Source: Sipunculus nudus (lineage: Eukaryota > Annelida > Sipuncula > Golfingiida > Sipunculidae). From it: 64,000 nucleotides of DNA. Below are positions 1-13,028 of the stretch, one piece after another (the first letter of the stretch is position 1; every line of letters starts with the position of its first letter). The stretch spans positions 47,091,840 through 47,155,839 of the forward strand of contig CM049322.1 of assembly GCA_026874595.1 (NCBI GenBank), given 5' to 3'. The position numbers and the translations under genes are program-made. The notes below the pieces were generated by a model. That model was given only the letters and a program-made list of their open reading frames with translations. It made no database searches and had not been told where the DNA came from.

Positions 1-198
1 ACAAACACACAAACGTGAATGAACGCATACCCTACTGGCGGAGGCAACAAGCGTTTACAACCACACGAACTGGAAAGAACGCATATGTCCCTGGCGGAGG
101 GAATGAAAACTAGAACTTCATAACTATCACAGAATTGATTCCATGATAAGTTTCATGATTTTTGTTTTTTTTCTTTCCTTATCAGTGACGACTTCAAG

Positions 199-3100
199 AT
201 GCCATCCTACAAGCTAATTTACTTCGATTTAAAAGGTCGGGGGGAAACTGCCCGGATGCTGTTTGCGCTTGCTGGTCAGCCTTACGACGATGTCCGCCTG
301 GACTATGAAGCTAATGAATGGAAAGAATATAAACCAAGTGAGTGAATGTCCGCATGTCCAAGCATCGAACACTGTACTGAAAGTAAACCAGTGTCAGGTC
401 ATATCAGATATCTTCTTTATTTTATTACTAAATGTTTGGTTCGAAAGTAGTAAAATTGGAACATGACCAATAATACCTGAAGGGGTTTAACCTTGCCTGT
501 GCCAGCCTGGGTGGCTACAAATAAGAACACCTCCCCCCCCCCCCCCGGATGTAATATCTCTCATTGTATCTATTTATTTTCCCAGCTTTTTATTATTCGT
601 ATCTTTTTCATATATCTTTTTTATTCCCTTTCATTAAAGTTATCCACGGTTCATTATGAGCAGCCGTGGGATATGTTTCATTAATCATGAAAGCATTCAA
701 ATTTACTTTACTGAGAGAGGCTTCTCGTCATTACAGCAACCTTTTTCATATAGTATATTACGTAATAATAATAACAGGACATGCACATCCCCGTATAAAA
801 TACATGCACAATTCATGAAATATATTTTTTTTCTTAAAACCCATTAACCGCTTACCCCGAATTACCGCCCTCTTGTTCACGAATTTATGGATTCGCCATT
901 GTGCTACCAGATATAAACAGTATTGAAACATTCACCCAAACTGGTTTGATCAGAAGCAACGCAGGGAAAAAGAAAGATGTCGGAGACATAAAACCCCTGA
1001 TGATCTTCAATCTGACCGTTCCATGGTAATACAGATCTAGGGTAGGATGTAACATAATTTATCTGGCTTTGCACATTGAGCCACAGGTTCCCTCTTAAGT
1101 ACCAGTCTGAAACACCATTTTAAACATAACTTCATAAATTCAGTTTCATATCAGATGACACACTCCTAACGCAGTGGTTTACCCTGCATTCGTTCAAGAT
1201 CTCCTTCGTTTTAACCGCTGCTTAATTTGCAATTATTTCGGGGTCTCGACACCAGGGATGCATTGCACATGCGCAATAATCAGATAAACGAGAACAGGGT
1301 CTCGCGGATTTAAAAGTTGGAATTAGATGCAAAATGCGATACCACGCTTTCACTTGTCTGATTATAATTGCTTGTCCTGTGCGAGCCCTGGTGGTGAGTT
1401 CCGAAGAATCTTGCTGTACAAAGCAGCGGTTACAAAAAAGGAGATAAAGAACGACTGTTGTGTATAACCGCTGCGCAAGGAGTAAAGTCTCATTTTGTTT
1501 ATTTTCATTATTTCTGACACAAGACATAGAAAACCAGAATTCTAGGGTACATTCTTATTTGATACATGTAACACTAGTTTATTCCTAATAAGAGGGACAG
1601 TACACCAACAGATCATGGACTTAATACTGTATACTGTAGGGAGCTTTTTTCGTAAAATGACAAGTAAATTCGATCACCAAATACTGTTCATATTAGAAAA
1701 AAATACAAGGAACTGGGCTCTCTTTAATAAGCTTACAAATAATTTAGTTTAAACATATTTATTTTAGTTGGATTATACAAATAGCACAAAGTGCTTATGA
1801 ACGTACTCTCCAATGCCCTTCGTTTAAAGGTTATATAGGTTTACTTATTTTTTTTTTTTAAATTTACGGATATGGGAAAACTAGCAACAATGTCAATGTT
1901 TTTTATAGTTACTTCGTACATTGTACCTTTATTTCAGAAACTCCGTTCGGGCAGTTGCCCTTGCTGGAGGTAGATGGCGTTGTCATCGCTCAAAGCCATG
2001 CCTTATCGAGATACCTGGCCAAAACTTTCGGTAAGCAGTGAGGTGAAGAATTTAAATTTTATTTAGCATTTAAAAATGATTCAATGCCTAAAAACCATTA
2101 GTATGTTATCGGTGATGGCGTAAACAGACTGGGCACGCGTCACGATCGGTCAAATAGTACAAGGTATAAAACGCTCATCCGATGGTAAAGGGCGTGTGTA
2201 CTTAGTTCGTAACTGAGTGTTTCATTGACCTCATAAAGAATCCTTCCACATATCCCTTAAGATTGGCAAATTACACCCCTTATACTCTCTCATCCCCAAC
2301 CCTGCTAATCTTGTCGATGCCATATCTGTCCGCTGTGATCGTGAAGTAACATGCAATTCATATAATCTGAGATATCTGAAAAAAATTGATGCAAAGTTAA
2401 AGTATGGAAGAATAAGGAAAAAAAGAATTAATGGAAAAGCCGATCAGCTTGCGATCTTGATAAGAAACTCACACCTTGATGTGAATTATAACGCTCTGCC
2501 ACTGGCCACTGACAACTACATCGTCTAATAGCTGACATATCGCGGTTTTTTTTCACCGAATCCCACAGTATCCCTGTACAACGCAGCAATCTTATATCTT
2601 AAATCCTTCTACCCTTATGGTGACAGGTAACGATTTACCTTTTCAAATACTGACTTTCTTCAGGTTTTGCGGGTAAAACCCCTCTGGAGGCGGCCCGTGC
2701 TGGTATGATCGCGGATACAATGGAAGATCTCGTGAAACCACTCGACGATCTATTTGAGTGTGAGGATGAAGTGAAAAAAGTTGGTATTATGAAATGGGAA
2801 TTATTACATTCACCCGGATCAATCTGTCATTTGGCGAATGTCGGTACCAAACTTTAGTGTCAATGGATGTTTTCTGCAACGGTAGAATTAGAATTAAAGA
2901 CCAGCAAAATATTGAGGCATGTAAACGTAATTACCTTTTTCTTGTCTAATTGAACTCTAAAGAGCAAAGAACAAATAGACAGAGGGGGCATACATGTTGT
3001 TAAACGTGTAAACAGTCAAGCGAAAACAGTGACATAGTTACTACAGGGGTTACAAAGAGACCGATAGACTTATGAAATCTAAACGTTTATCCCCGTAGGC

Positions 3101-3349
3101 GGAAATTAAGAAGAAATACACGAGCGAAACACTCCCCACCACCCTGGCCAGTCTGGAGAAGGTCTTCTGCTTGAACAACAATGGATCCGGCTTCCTTGTC
3201 GGAGATGGGGTACGTATATTGTCAGACAATTTTTCATTAAAATTTAATCTGAAATATTTGATGCAGAGATTCAGATATCAGGTAAGTGTTTTCGGACAAG
3301 GGTACATCTGAAAAGGAACGAGGATATGCGGACGTATGATAGTTAGACA

Positions 3350-3393
<44 letters not shown>

Positions 3394-4310
3394 TACATGC
3401 AGCCGTGGAAAATCCAAGGTTCTATCAGCTACTTCTGTTAAAAATAAAAGTTTTATAATGCACTTGTAGGGACTGGATGTCTCATATTTTTTTTATCATG
3501 TGGTTCACTACGCTCCGTAAGCAGCAGTTACATTATGCTTAACTATTATACTTAACTACACTAACCATTGCAAGAAACCGCTGTTGCCGATCAGGTTTGG
3601 CCAACAGGCGGAGCTGTTTCTGTGGAATTCCCCCTTAGTAATATTTAACCAATCGCATTGCAGGTATCACCAGAATTTTCGTATGTTCTTTGAGGTACCG
3701 CTCGATTTGCACAGCGGTCGAAAGTCTTTGGTAGCACAGACTATTCCAAAAACCCCGTTGGAATACACACGATGCAATCATCTCTTTTCAAGACGGTCTC
3801 TATACTTGCTTGTGTGGCCTGAGTTTATATATCCCCTACTGTTTGCATATTCCGTCCCTTGCAGTGCCGCACGAGCACGAGTTTGTTTACATGCTGAGCC
3901 AGTCAGATTTCTTTAACCAGCGCAAACTGATTGGATGTTTGCCAGCTTGCCAAACATGAAGACCCTTCAATTTTTCTCACAGCGTGTGAGTGGAATGTCC
4001 CCGGGATGCCATGCGCTGTGTTCAGAGCGTTATGGTTCACTTACATGATATAACGATAAGTGTTTCTTAACTTATTGCATGCGTGTGTGATTAATTTACA
4101 CATTGATTTGATGAACCTGTCACAATATATTCACCCTTTCAGCTGACCTGGGCGGATCTGTGTTTCATTAACCTCATCATCTGGCCGGGCATGTTTGAGA
4201 TGGAGGTGCCATGGGACAAAGCTCCAAAACTAAAGGCCCTGAAAGCGAGAGTGGAGGCCTTACCAAAGATCGCTGATTGGATCAAGAAGAGGCCACAGAC
4301 TCAGTATTAA
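199..4310 (+). CDS. Sigma-class glutathione S-transferase, copy 1 (GST-1)
   Basis: Five coding exons, 199-337, 1938-2030, 2664-2779, 3099-3209 and 4143-4310, join in frame to 208 aa, the usual length for cytosolic sigma GSTs. All introns are GT-AG; the intron 3 donor is a weak gttggt. The start is MPSYKLIYFD with catalytic Tyr8 and Arg14. The glutathione site follows as WKEYKP (Trp41, Lys45), FGQLP (Gln52, Leu53, Pro54) and AQS (Gln65, Ser66). The helical C-terminal domain is encoded by exons 3-5 and ends in RPQTQY. By family, the enzyme conjugates glutathione to electrophiles in the cytosol; some sigma GSTs act as prostaglandin D synthases and the class gave rise to cephalopod S-crystallins. 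The acceptor at 185 lies 13 bases before the ATG, so the 5' UTR is split and its first exon lies outside the window. AATAAA occurs at 4398. It is the tandem partner of the gene at 8078. Confidence 0.93.
338..1937 (+). other. GST-1 intron 1
   Basis: Non-coding. There is a C run at 533-546. From about 1500 to the exon it aligns with GST-2 intron 1 (10620-11139). No gene is seen. Confidence 0.7.
2031..2663 (+). other. GST-1 intron 2
   Basis: Non-coding; I see nothing recognisable. Confidence 0.6.
3210..4142 (+). other. GST-1 intron 4
   Basis: It holds the TA microsatellite and a latent donor (gtaagt, 3282) homologous to the proposed replacement donor of GST-2. A 110-codon ORF at 3584 matches nothing I know. 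Confidence 0.6.
3352..3390. repeat. (TA)n microsatellite, GST-1 intron 4
   Basis: An AT dinucleotide run, in the same position as one of the runs in GST-2 intron 4 (both follow ggtacatctgaaaag). Confidence 0.95.
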
Positions 4311-4397
4311 TAACCTGAAACAAAAGACGAGAAATATTCTTTTTTATAGATTTTTACCGATTTTGAGTTCCAGTCGCTCATACCGTTGTTAAAAGTA

Positions 4398-4403
4398 AAT
4401 AAA
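4398..4403 (+). terminator. Poly(A) signal of GST-1
   Basis: AATAAA lies 88 bp after the stop codon, with a second overlapping AATAAA at 4403. The surrounding 3' UTR aligns with that of GST-2. Confidence 0.7.
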
Positions 4404-5239
4404 ATAAAAATCATTACATTTTATTTTGCTATGTTTTGTTTTAATCTTTTAAAGTTAAGCATTTCGCTGTTATCATTTTTCCCTCTTCATTAGACATTTT
4501 TTACATTTTTTTAATATGGTTCAAAATAGTCTCCCACTAATGCTGATTAAGCAAAAAAGTGCTTGATAACCAACATTAAAGACCATAAACATATAGTTAT
4601 GGAGAATGGACTAAATTTATCCATGGCCACGGCGTGTGTGTTATTATAATGAGGAGGAGAATATAGTACGTTAAAATTAACTGGATATACGAGTTGTTTG
4701 GAAGCAAATTACATTAGTCTATTTTTTTTCCTTTGGTAAAGACGTCACGGAATATGTAAAATCATTCAAGCATACGCCGTGTAAACAGAAGGTATGTCGT
4801 TGAATATTGAGAAATTTTAATTTTTGAGTTTGATAGTTAGTACAAGAAGTAAAGACCGTCCAACGTTTCCTCACTGAAAGATAGTGTTTTGGTAGAAACA
4901 ACCACTGGCGAAAGGGTGCATACTGAGTTGTTTAACTCAACAGCCCCTTTTATGCTATTAATAGTCATATTAAATCAGTATAAGAATTTATATGATCCTG
5001 AAATGAAAACAAAACTGACAGTATATTTTCCATGTAAAAATTCTAATTTTGAAATTTTCACTGATATACCTACCCTTTTCAATGTAATGATCGCCTCTCT
5101 GGAGAACGTTAAAACAACATGGTCCAAGGGCAAAGATATATAAACATATTGATTTTAATTGAATGATATACCACATCGATACAGTAACTGATACGTTATG
5201 CGTGCTGTATCGTCTTACCGTTGAAACCAGTGATAAAGG

Positions 5240-5690
5240 ACTCGAAATAAACTTTTTAGGGACTCGGACTTGGACTAGAGGGTCCTGGACTCTGACTTGT
5301 ACTCGGGCTCGGAGGTAAAAACTCGGAGGATAAATCAGACTGAGCCCATCTCGAGTCAAACAGAAACAAAAAAAATCTCTGTCAGATATTATAAAGACTA
5401 TTATACATGTGCGAATTACAAACAGAACAATACAAAATAATAATACTGTATATACCAAGCTTTGCTCAGCATTGAGAGCAATTGATTAATTAATCATTAT
5501 TATTAAACACACGTGTATTCTGAAATAATTTTTAGGGTATTTGTATTGGAACTGGACTCAGGGTCAAAATGACTAGGACTCGTAAGAGGTTGACTCAGAT
5601 TCGTGCTTCTAGGACTCGGACTTGGACTCAAGTGGCCTGGAATTTGACTTGCAGTCGGACTCGGACTGTGTGGACTCGACTACATCACTG
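5240..5690. repeat. ggactcggactt-rich degenerate repeat
   Basis: Hexamer-like GGACTC/GGACTT words cluster at 5260-5330 and 5560-5680 around an AT-rich centre. Just before it, 5170-5240 resembles 61350-61385 (gctgtatcgtc). Confidence 0.55.
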
Positions 5691-6029
5691 ATTGAAGCAC
5701 AAAAACTGCAAACGAATATATACAGGATATACTGTTAACCTAAACTATAATCTGTGTTATTGATAAAGCATATTTTTCATATTGACCTTTAAGACTTATA
5801 TAGAAGCAGTGACAGTTTGATTGACCGGATAAGGACGTATAAACATATATTTTATGTACAGTTTTCGATGCGCCCTCATATGTTAGCGACGTTGCCTTGT
5901 GTTACGGATTTTCCTTATTTTTTTCAATGAAAACAGTTCCCAGAGGGCTTTCGGATCTCCATTTAGTTGAATTGTTGTTAAACTCCGAATTTAAATGACT
6001 GCTTCCGTTGTTTACAAGGAAGATAAAGC

Positions 6030-6320
6030 ATCAGGGGCCCGGACAGCTGAGTTTTAAAACGCTCGGCTTTCTCAGCTGGCGACCCGGATTCGATTCCGTG
6101 GCTATGACAGTTGGTTGTAGTGGGCCGTCCGAGGTCCATGGTTTTCGCAAGGACTTCCGGTTTTTTCTTTCCATCTTTACCGACTTCCAAGCGCCAACTT
6201 CCGGGCCACGGAGAGTGCCTCGTATTGGTTATTATAACTAATTGTACAATCCATGTAAAATGAATAAAGATCATATTTAAATAAAGCAGTAAATCTATCA
6301 ATCAATCAATCAATCAATCA
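6030..6320 (+). mobile_element. tRNA-derived SINE
   Basis: A B-box-like GGATTCGATTCC lies at 6086-6097, with a tRNA-like head before it. The 3' part (about 6210-6270, gcctcgtattggttattata) matches the SINE at 53270. It ends in an ATCA repeat (6295-6320). Confidence 0.65.
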
Positions 6321-7327
6321 GAAGCTATTTGGATGAACTAAAAATATCGATCGGAACAAACAGACAATCCATTAGCAAATTAATTATTTTCTGTGATAGG
6401 GGTAAAAAACATGAAATTTAGAATTAATTACAGAGGACACAAATGTATTACCATACCAGGGTGTGACAGGTGCGAGCTTCATAGAACATATTATACAACG
6501 TATTACAGGGCCAGGTTATGTCAAATGATACTCTCATAGTATCATGCAGTGTAGTCAGGGAGACGGAGTTGATTTTTTATTTACGCCGCTGCACCCGTTG
6601 TCGCCATTGGTTGTTCACATAAGGGTGCCGGATGGGCTGATGGATTATTCAACTGGATTTTATTTGGAATTACTGTGCTACGGATAATTAGGATTAGATG
6701 ACTGAAGATTCAAGACAATTCAGGCAGTGAGAATTTCCAGTAGGCAGAATAGACCCGAACGTAGGATTCTTGACGAGAGCGTACCGGATTTTCAATGAAT
6801 ACGAATACACATAGAATTGCTCAAGGCTGTGGGAGGTGCTTCGTGTAGACATCAAATAGAATCGATCTACGGACGACGGGTCGTGGGATGTAGATTGGCA
6901 CCAGGGAGTGTTTTGTCAAATTCCGCGAGAGGACGATTGTTGGCCCTGAAGTTTTATGTTTAGCCGAGCAGGGCGTAGGCAGACTTTGTAAGTTGAAGAA
7001 ATGTATTTGAAGCCGGCAAAGGCCAGAGAACTTCTTTAGGTACTGTTTGTGAGACTGGGACCAGTCAACGGTGGGCGAAAGCCATTTGTGACGTTCCCGG
7101 AAATAAACTCGTTTTGTTGCAACCCCTAGACTCGAAATATCTGGACTTTTTGCGTGAAAGTTCTCAGGAAACATATGTCCGATGCGTGTGTGGTGTGACA
7201 ACAGATGAAGTCTGATTAAGTACATTTTCACGGAAAACATGTACAGCTATCTGTCCATGACCGCGTTAGGACGTTGGACGTTGTGAAACTCACTACGTAT
7301 ACACACTTTCGTCACGTAATACGCGAG

Positions 7328-7337
7328 TATATATAAA
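7328..7337 (+). promoter_or_regulatory. TATA box of GST-2
   Basis: TATATATAAA lies about 50 bp before a CAG|gtgagc splice donor at 7388. That spacing gives a short non-coding first exon, starting near 7360, spliced to the acceptor at 8064 just before the GST-2 start codon. No other TATA-like sequence nearby fits as well. Confidence 0.6.
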
Positions 7338-7359
7338 CCTACACGAGCTTAAGGGGCCA

Positions 7360-7387
7360 ATGTCCGACCACTGCAGGAGCGATACAG
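7360..7387 (+). other. Non-coding first exon of GST-2 (5' UTR, predicted)
   Basis: The segment lies about 25-30 bp after the TATA box and ends in a strong donor, gatacag|gtgagc. The coding exon begins 13 bases upstream of the ATG, at an acceptor (tcag, 8061-8064), so the leader must come from an upstream exon. The exact start is inferred from TATA spacing. Confidence 0.5.
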
Positions 7388-8064
7388 GTGAGCATAACAA
7401 AATATGTATACTCCTTTCCTGGCAGATTTGTTTCAGAAGGGTAGATAATTGAAACATTAGTTACCTAAAGTGTTCCTAATTTTAGTCCCAGTCAACTGCT
7501 GTGCCCTCTAAGATTTGACATGTGTTTGAACTCATTGTGATTGTGTTTTCTCCTGATTTCATTGAAACATTGCCGTGCGTTCTCATTTAAACACGAATTT
7601 GTTTGTGCACTTTGTGAAAAAATCTTCAGTGACGCTACTGTTATCAAAAAAATAATTCATATAGTGAACACCTCATAACCAGCAACTCTGAAATGTGACA
7701 ACCTCGCTATCCTGACCATCCTATAATACGAAACCCACCAGAAAAGTATTTTATCGACTTGTAAACGCCTAATACGGCCGCCCCACAAACACAACCACTT
7801 CCTTTGGTCCATCCGGTGGTCTTGCTCATGAGTGACAATTAATACTGTTATTAGATTAAATATTGGATGCCGTCTTTGCAGTAGATAAAGGGTAAGATCG
7901 CTAGGTAAGACAAAAAGGATTACTCCAATTAGACCCAGTTCGCCTCTGGGACGACGTGTCGAACGCTACTTTCCACTTCTCTTGTATTTACAATATTACC
8001 TAGAGGTAACAAATGCAGCATTTGGACAATTTGTTCATAAATTAATTTTGTTTTTGTTTATCAG
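7388..8064 (+). other. GST-2 leader intron (predicted)
   Basis: Bounded by gtgagc and ttatcag. No other feature is seen. Confidence 0.5.
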
Positions 8065-8077
8065 AGACGACTTCAGG

Positions 8078-11000
8078 ATGCCATCATACAAGCTTGTTTA
8101 CTTCGATTGCAAGGCTCGGGGGGAGACTGCCCGCATGCTGTTCGCGCTTGCTGGCCAGCCATACGAAGATGTCCGTATCGGTATGACCGATAAAGAATTT
8201 AAACCAAGTAAGTGCGTGTCCACGTGTTCATGGTCTCATTCTGTACTGAAATTATACCAGTTTTTGGATAAAGCTGAGAAAATCTGTTTTTTTTTATCAG
8301 GTCAGTCTTAATACAAAATGTACGGATCTACAGCAGTTAAACGGGAACATGCGCAATAATATCGGAAAGGGGGTTGAAACGTTGCTTGTGGCAGTCTATG
8401 TGGTTGCCTTTGCCTATTAGATAGAAAATTATATATTAAACATTCTCCAAAGACCAGCTCCCCGGCTTATATTCCACAGATTACATACGTGGAGAAGTAA
8501 GATAAAGCAAGTCGAAGCAAACAGGAGTTTATCATAATATAACAAAGGAACAGTACTTACCAGAAATTGTGGGATCAAAAGCCAAGCAGTAAATATAAAA
8601 AGATCTTGGCGGAGATATTTAACCCTTGAAATGGAGGCTGCTGATGCCAACAGCAAATACCGCTCAATAGCTGTATTAAAATATAATAAAAAACTAAAAG
8701 GACAGAATCATTTGTATTATTCATCTGGTGATTCAGCTTACAAAAAAAAATCTAAGGGATTGGGAGATTTCCTAACCCAACACAGAATTTTAACCAAATA
8801 TGTTTTTGCATAAGTTTGCAGACACACTATCCAAGGGTGTGCACACTGTCCCCAATAACATCAAGAAGTGGATGTTTATTAAGCCCAATTCACATGCCCA
8901 CATCTACTTGTAATTATATAAACAAATGAAGTTAATTAACACCGGTGAATTAAAATCTACATAAAGTATACTTACATTGTGTTCACATTTCATTAATGTA
9001 CATGTATGCAAATTGACGTTTAAACATATTATAAGATTAAATAACGGCCGAAGGACCAAAAGCTCTCGTGTGAATATTTCCTGTTTGGAGACACTTTAGT
9101 GATAGAAACAAGAATTTTTTTAATTATATCGGATAGGATATTCTGGAATGTGACAATTCGGACCGATACTTTCAAGACCGGTCTTTTGTCCGGAAATGGC
9201 TATCATTTTGACATCCCTGATTTCAAATACATGTAGTTCCAAATCTAGGCCAATCAAATCCACCAATAAATGACTGCGAAATTGGTGAGAAAATATTTGT
9301 AGACTGTTTTCTTCAAATCTGCATTATGAAAGGGGCACATGTTAGCCTACGCTTTCATTTTTGTTACATTTAATTGCTTTTAACAAGATGATATAAAATA
9401 CCCAATCCAAAAAATGTACACTTTCTAAAAGTAGCTTATCACTCAAAAAACGCACATAATACACTTACCAAAGCTGTAGCTCATTTGGTCCAGAATGAAC
9501 GTTTATTACATTTATTCTCTGTATCCGGTGAGCCATTGTTAAGGTATTAAACAGATTGACAGCGGATGGAAGAATGGCCGCCGATATATCGCTATATATT
9601 TTTATATAGTCCAAAGGTTAATTGATCATCGTTACAAAAATTATGACGTATTTAATAATATATGGATGACCGGGTTAGGGAAGGATGTAGGGTGGTGGAC
9701 CAGGAGTTAATTTCCGAGATGACAGTATACCTGGTATATTCCAATTCAGTGTCTCAAAGGCAAAATTACCTATGTTTTTCTTCCTTTAACATCAACATTT
9801 CAGAAATGTCCCCGAGTCTGTTTTAATATTGTTGCTGTTATCATTAATATACCCTATACTGTTGATCTGGGATCACCTGATGCATATTCTGAAACCTAAG
9901 GATATTCACTACAAGGTGGCGTACGAAAACTTAATGATATCTCGTAACAGGTTGATTTCCTTAAATATTAAACAAGAGCACCGCAAACGTGCATAATACG
10001 CCTGTCGTGTATATACGCCTCTTATCTCATTAAATTTGTGTAAATTTTCATGAGAATATAATCCAGGTGAAAAACTCTATTGGTAAATATGTATAATAAG
10101 ATTCATGAAAACCATAGGAATTTTGTTAAGTCACCACAGTGCCTCCAAATGCGGTGACGTCTTACCTAATTAAATATGCGTGAATTCGCTGGAAATCGAA
10201 CTTAGGCGAAATATTTTTTATGATTAACATTTCTAATGAGTTTGATCGAAATCCTTCATATTCTTCGTGAGTTATCGCGGCGAAACCACAAAGTGGCCTA
10301 TAGTGATCCGGAGACCTTGTTCAATGTGTGGATTTAGCTCATGATCGAACTCGGGCGAAATAATCTTTTTGTCAGTATAGTCACGGAGAGTTTGGTAAAA
10401 ATTCGTCGAAGCCGCGGTACGTTTTCGCGGCGATACTAAAAGGTAACGGGCGAACGGTGGGTATACCATAATGCTCCCGTCATATTACGCGCGTTTAAAA
10501 AATCACGTCCATATCGTGAGTTTATCTTTCCCGATCGGGAGGTCGGGAGATGACCTCGGAAACCGGGATGCTCCCGACAAAATCGGGAGAGTTTACCGGT
10601 ATGGACTATGTTTAAATTATTTCTGACACTGGACATAGAAAACCAGAATTCCAGTTGAAAACCCTATTTTATACGTTTTCATTAGTTTTCTTCATACATA
10701 GGACAGTAAACTAACATATCAGCAAACTATAAATACTTTGTGGAGCTTCTCTTGGTAAAATCACAGGTTAATTCGTTTACTAATCCGTGTTTAAATTATT
10801 TCTGACACTGGACATAGAAAACCAGAATTCCAGTTGAAAACCCTATTTTATACGTTTTCATTAGTTTTCTTCATACATAGGACAGTAAACTAACATATCA
10901 GCAAACTATAAATACTTTGTGGAGCTTCTCTTGGTAAAATCACAGGTTAATTCGTTTACTAATCCGGTTCATATTGAGAAAAAGAATACAAGGAGCTGAC

Positions 11001-12775
11001 TCACATTAAAACCCTTACAAATAATGTGAATTGTTAGAACGCTATATTGGTTCACAATATTTTTTAATGCCTTTGGAAAGGCTGGCAAACAATTTCATTA
11101 TCTTTAGTGTTTACTTCGTATCTTGTACCTTTATTTCAGAAACTTCGTTTGGGCAGTTACCCCTGCTGGAGGTAGATGGCGTTGTCATCGCTCAAAGCCG
11201 CGCCTTATCGAGGTACCTGGCCAAATCTTTCGGTAAGCAGTGTCTTCAACTTCTGCGTAAATAGGAATTAAAGATTCATTAATGGGCCTTCGCTTGAGTA
11301 TCTGATATATTCCTGTAATAAATGTTATGATTACAGTGTGAAAACGTAAGCTGTACGCTAATGTCCGTCCAATATCCCGAGGTTCAAATACGGTTCGTAA
11401 TTGGTGAACGTTGGAAACTGAGTGAAGCATTTTAAATTCTGAGTAAAATTTCAAAGCATTTTAAATTCTGAGTAGAATTTTAAGATAAATTTGTTTAATT
11501 TCATTATGCGGGTTCAATAAGCAAGAACAACCGGCAACACGTAAGATCCGACAGAAGCTTTTTTCCTGGCCTACGTCACAGACGTAAGGTCAAAGGTTAC
11601 CGAAGCGTGGTGGTTTATTACAGACCGTAACAAGCAAAAGTAAAGAAAGTTGTGTATCATGACAAAATGTTACATCCCCTTCTTTTTATTTTGTTTTTAA
11701 ACAGATTCCAAATATAGATATCAGATATAGGGAATAATCAAAGCAAAGCATTTTGCGATTTATATGGGAAAACACGAACCTTAGCGTGGACGCTTTTTGA
11801 AATGGCTGCCGGAATCGGGCAAATGTTTTAACGTCATACAATAAAACTTCTCCTAACGACCAGCTCAATTTACACGACCACCTAAAAATAACGACCCTTT
11901 TTTACAGTCCCGGTTCTTTTATACCCATTTATATTAGACCTCCCTAAGACGACCACCTCGAAAATGGGACCACTTTTTTAAGGTCCCGTTGGTGGTCGTA
12001 ATTTTGACTTTTCTCTGTATATACTTTATATTTGAAATGTCGTGTTACTCCCACTAAAGACGACAGTATCGCATCTATTGAATCTTATACCTTCATTGCT
12101 AACGGTATTCCAGTAAATATTTACATTTCACATTCTGTATCTTCCCCAGGTTTCGCGGGTAAAACCCCGCTTGAGGCGGCTCGTGTTGATATGATTGTGG
12201 ATACATTGGAAGATCTCGTGAAACCAGTCGCCGATTTCTACGAGTGTCAGGATGAAGGGCAAAACGTTGGTATTATGAAATAGGAAAAATCACATTCACT
12301 CGTATAATCTGTCATTTGGCATGTATACCATGAACAATTTTATCGTCAGTGACTGCTTTCTGGAGTTCGAATAAAGACAAAAACCGGTTGTGCATCCAAA
12401 CGCAATTACCTCTTTCTTAACTTAACACGCAATAAACTAATTGAAGTTGCAATCAATCATTAAAGAGACAGAGAAGCGGAAACGTGATATTGTTATCGCA
12501 GTAATACATAAAGATCATTAGACGGATTAACAATTAAATCTTAATCTAATATCCCCCTAGGCGGAAATAAAGAAGAAATACTCCAGTGAAACACTCCCCA
12601 CAATGTTGGTCACTCTGGAGAAGGTCTTCTGCAAGAACAACGATGGATCAGGCTTCCTTGTCCTTGTTTTAACGACGCAGACTCCGGTGTCGGTAAATAT
12701 TTTGAGGACAAAGGTACATCTGAAAAGTAATGAAGAGATGCGGACATGTTAAGTCACAGTTAGGCAGCAAACACA

Positions 12776-12847
<72 letters not shown>

Positions 12848-12968
12848 CCTACGGCCACTTACGGGCAGTGTGTCCCAAATCTATAACCTCCGTACAAAGG
12901 GCACCTCTCTATTGCGGGCAAAATGTTCGGTCCCATCAGTGTCTGCATCGGAGGTTCTAATTTATATA

Positions 12969-13028
<60 letters not shown>

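Larger units (their letters stand above)
4311..7327. other. GST-1/GST-2 spacer
   Basis: It holds the GST-1 3' UTR, the ggactc repeat and a SINE. The short ORFs do not look coding. The last kilobase before the TATA box is less AT-rich. Confidence 0.6.

Noticed and set aside
5978-6301. Overlapping ORFs on both strands
   Set aside because: They lie across a tRNA-derived SINE and have no protein-like character.
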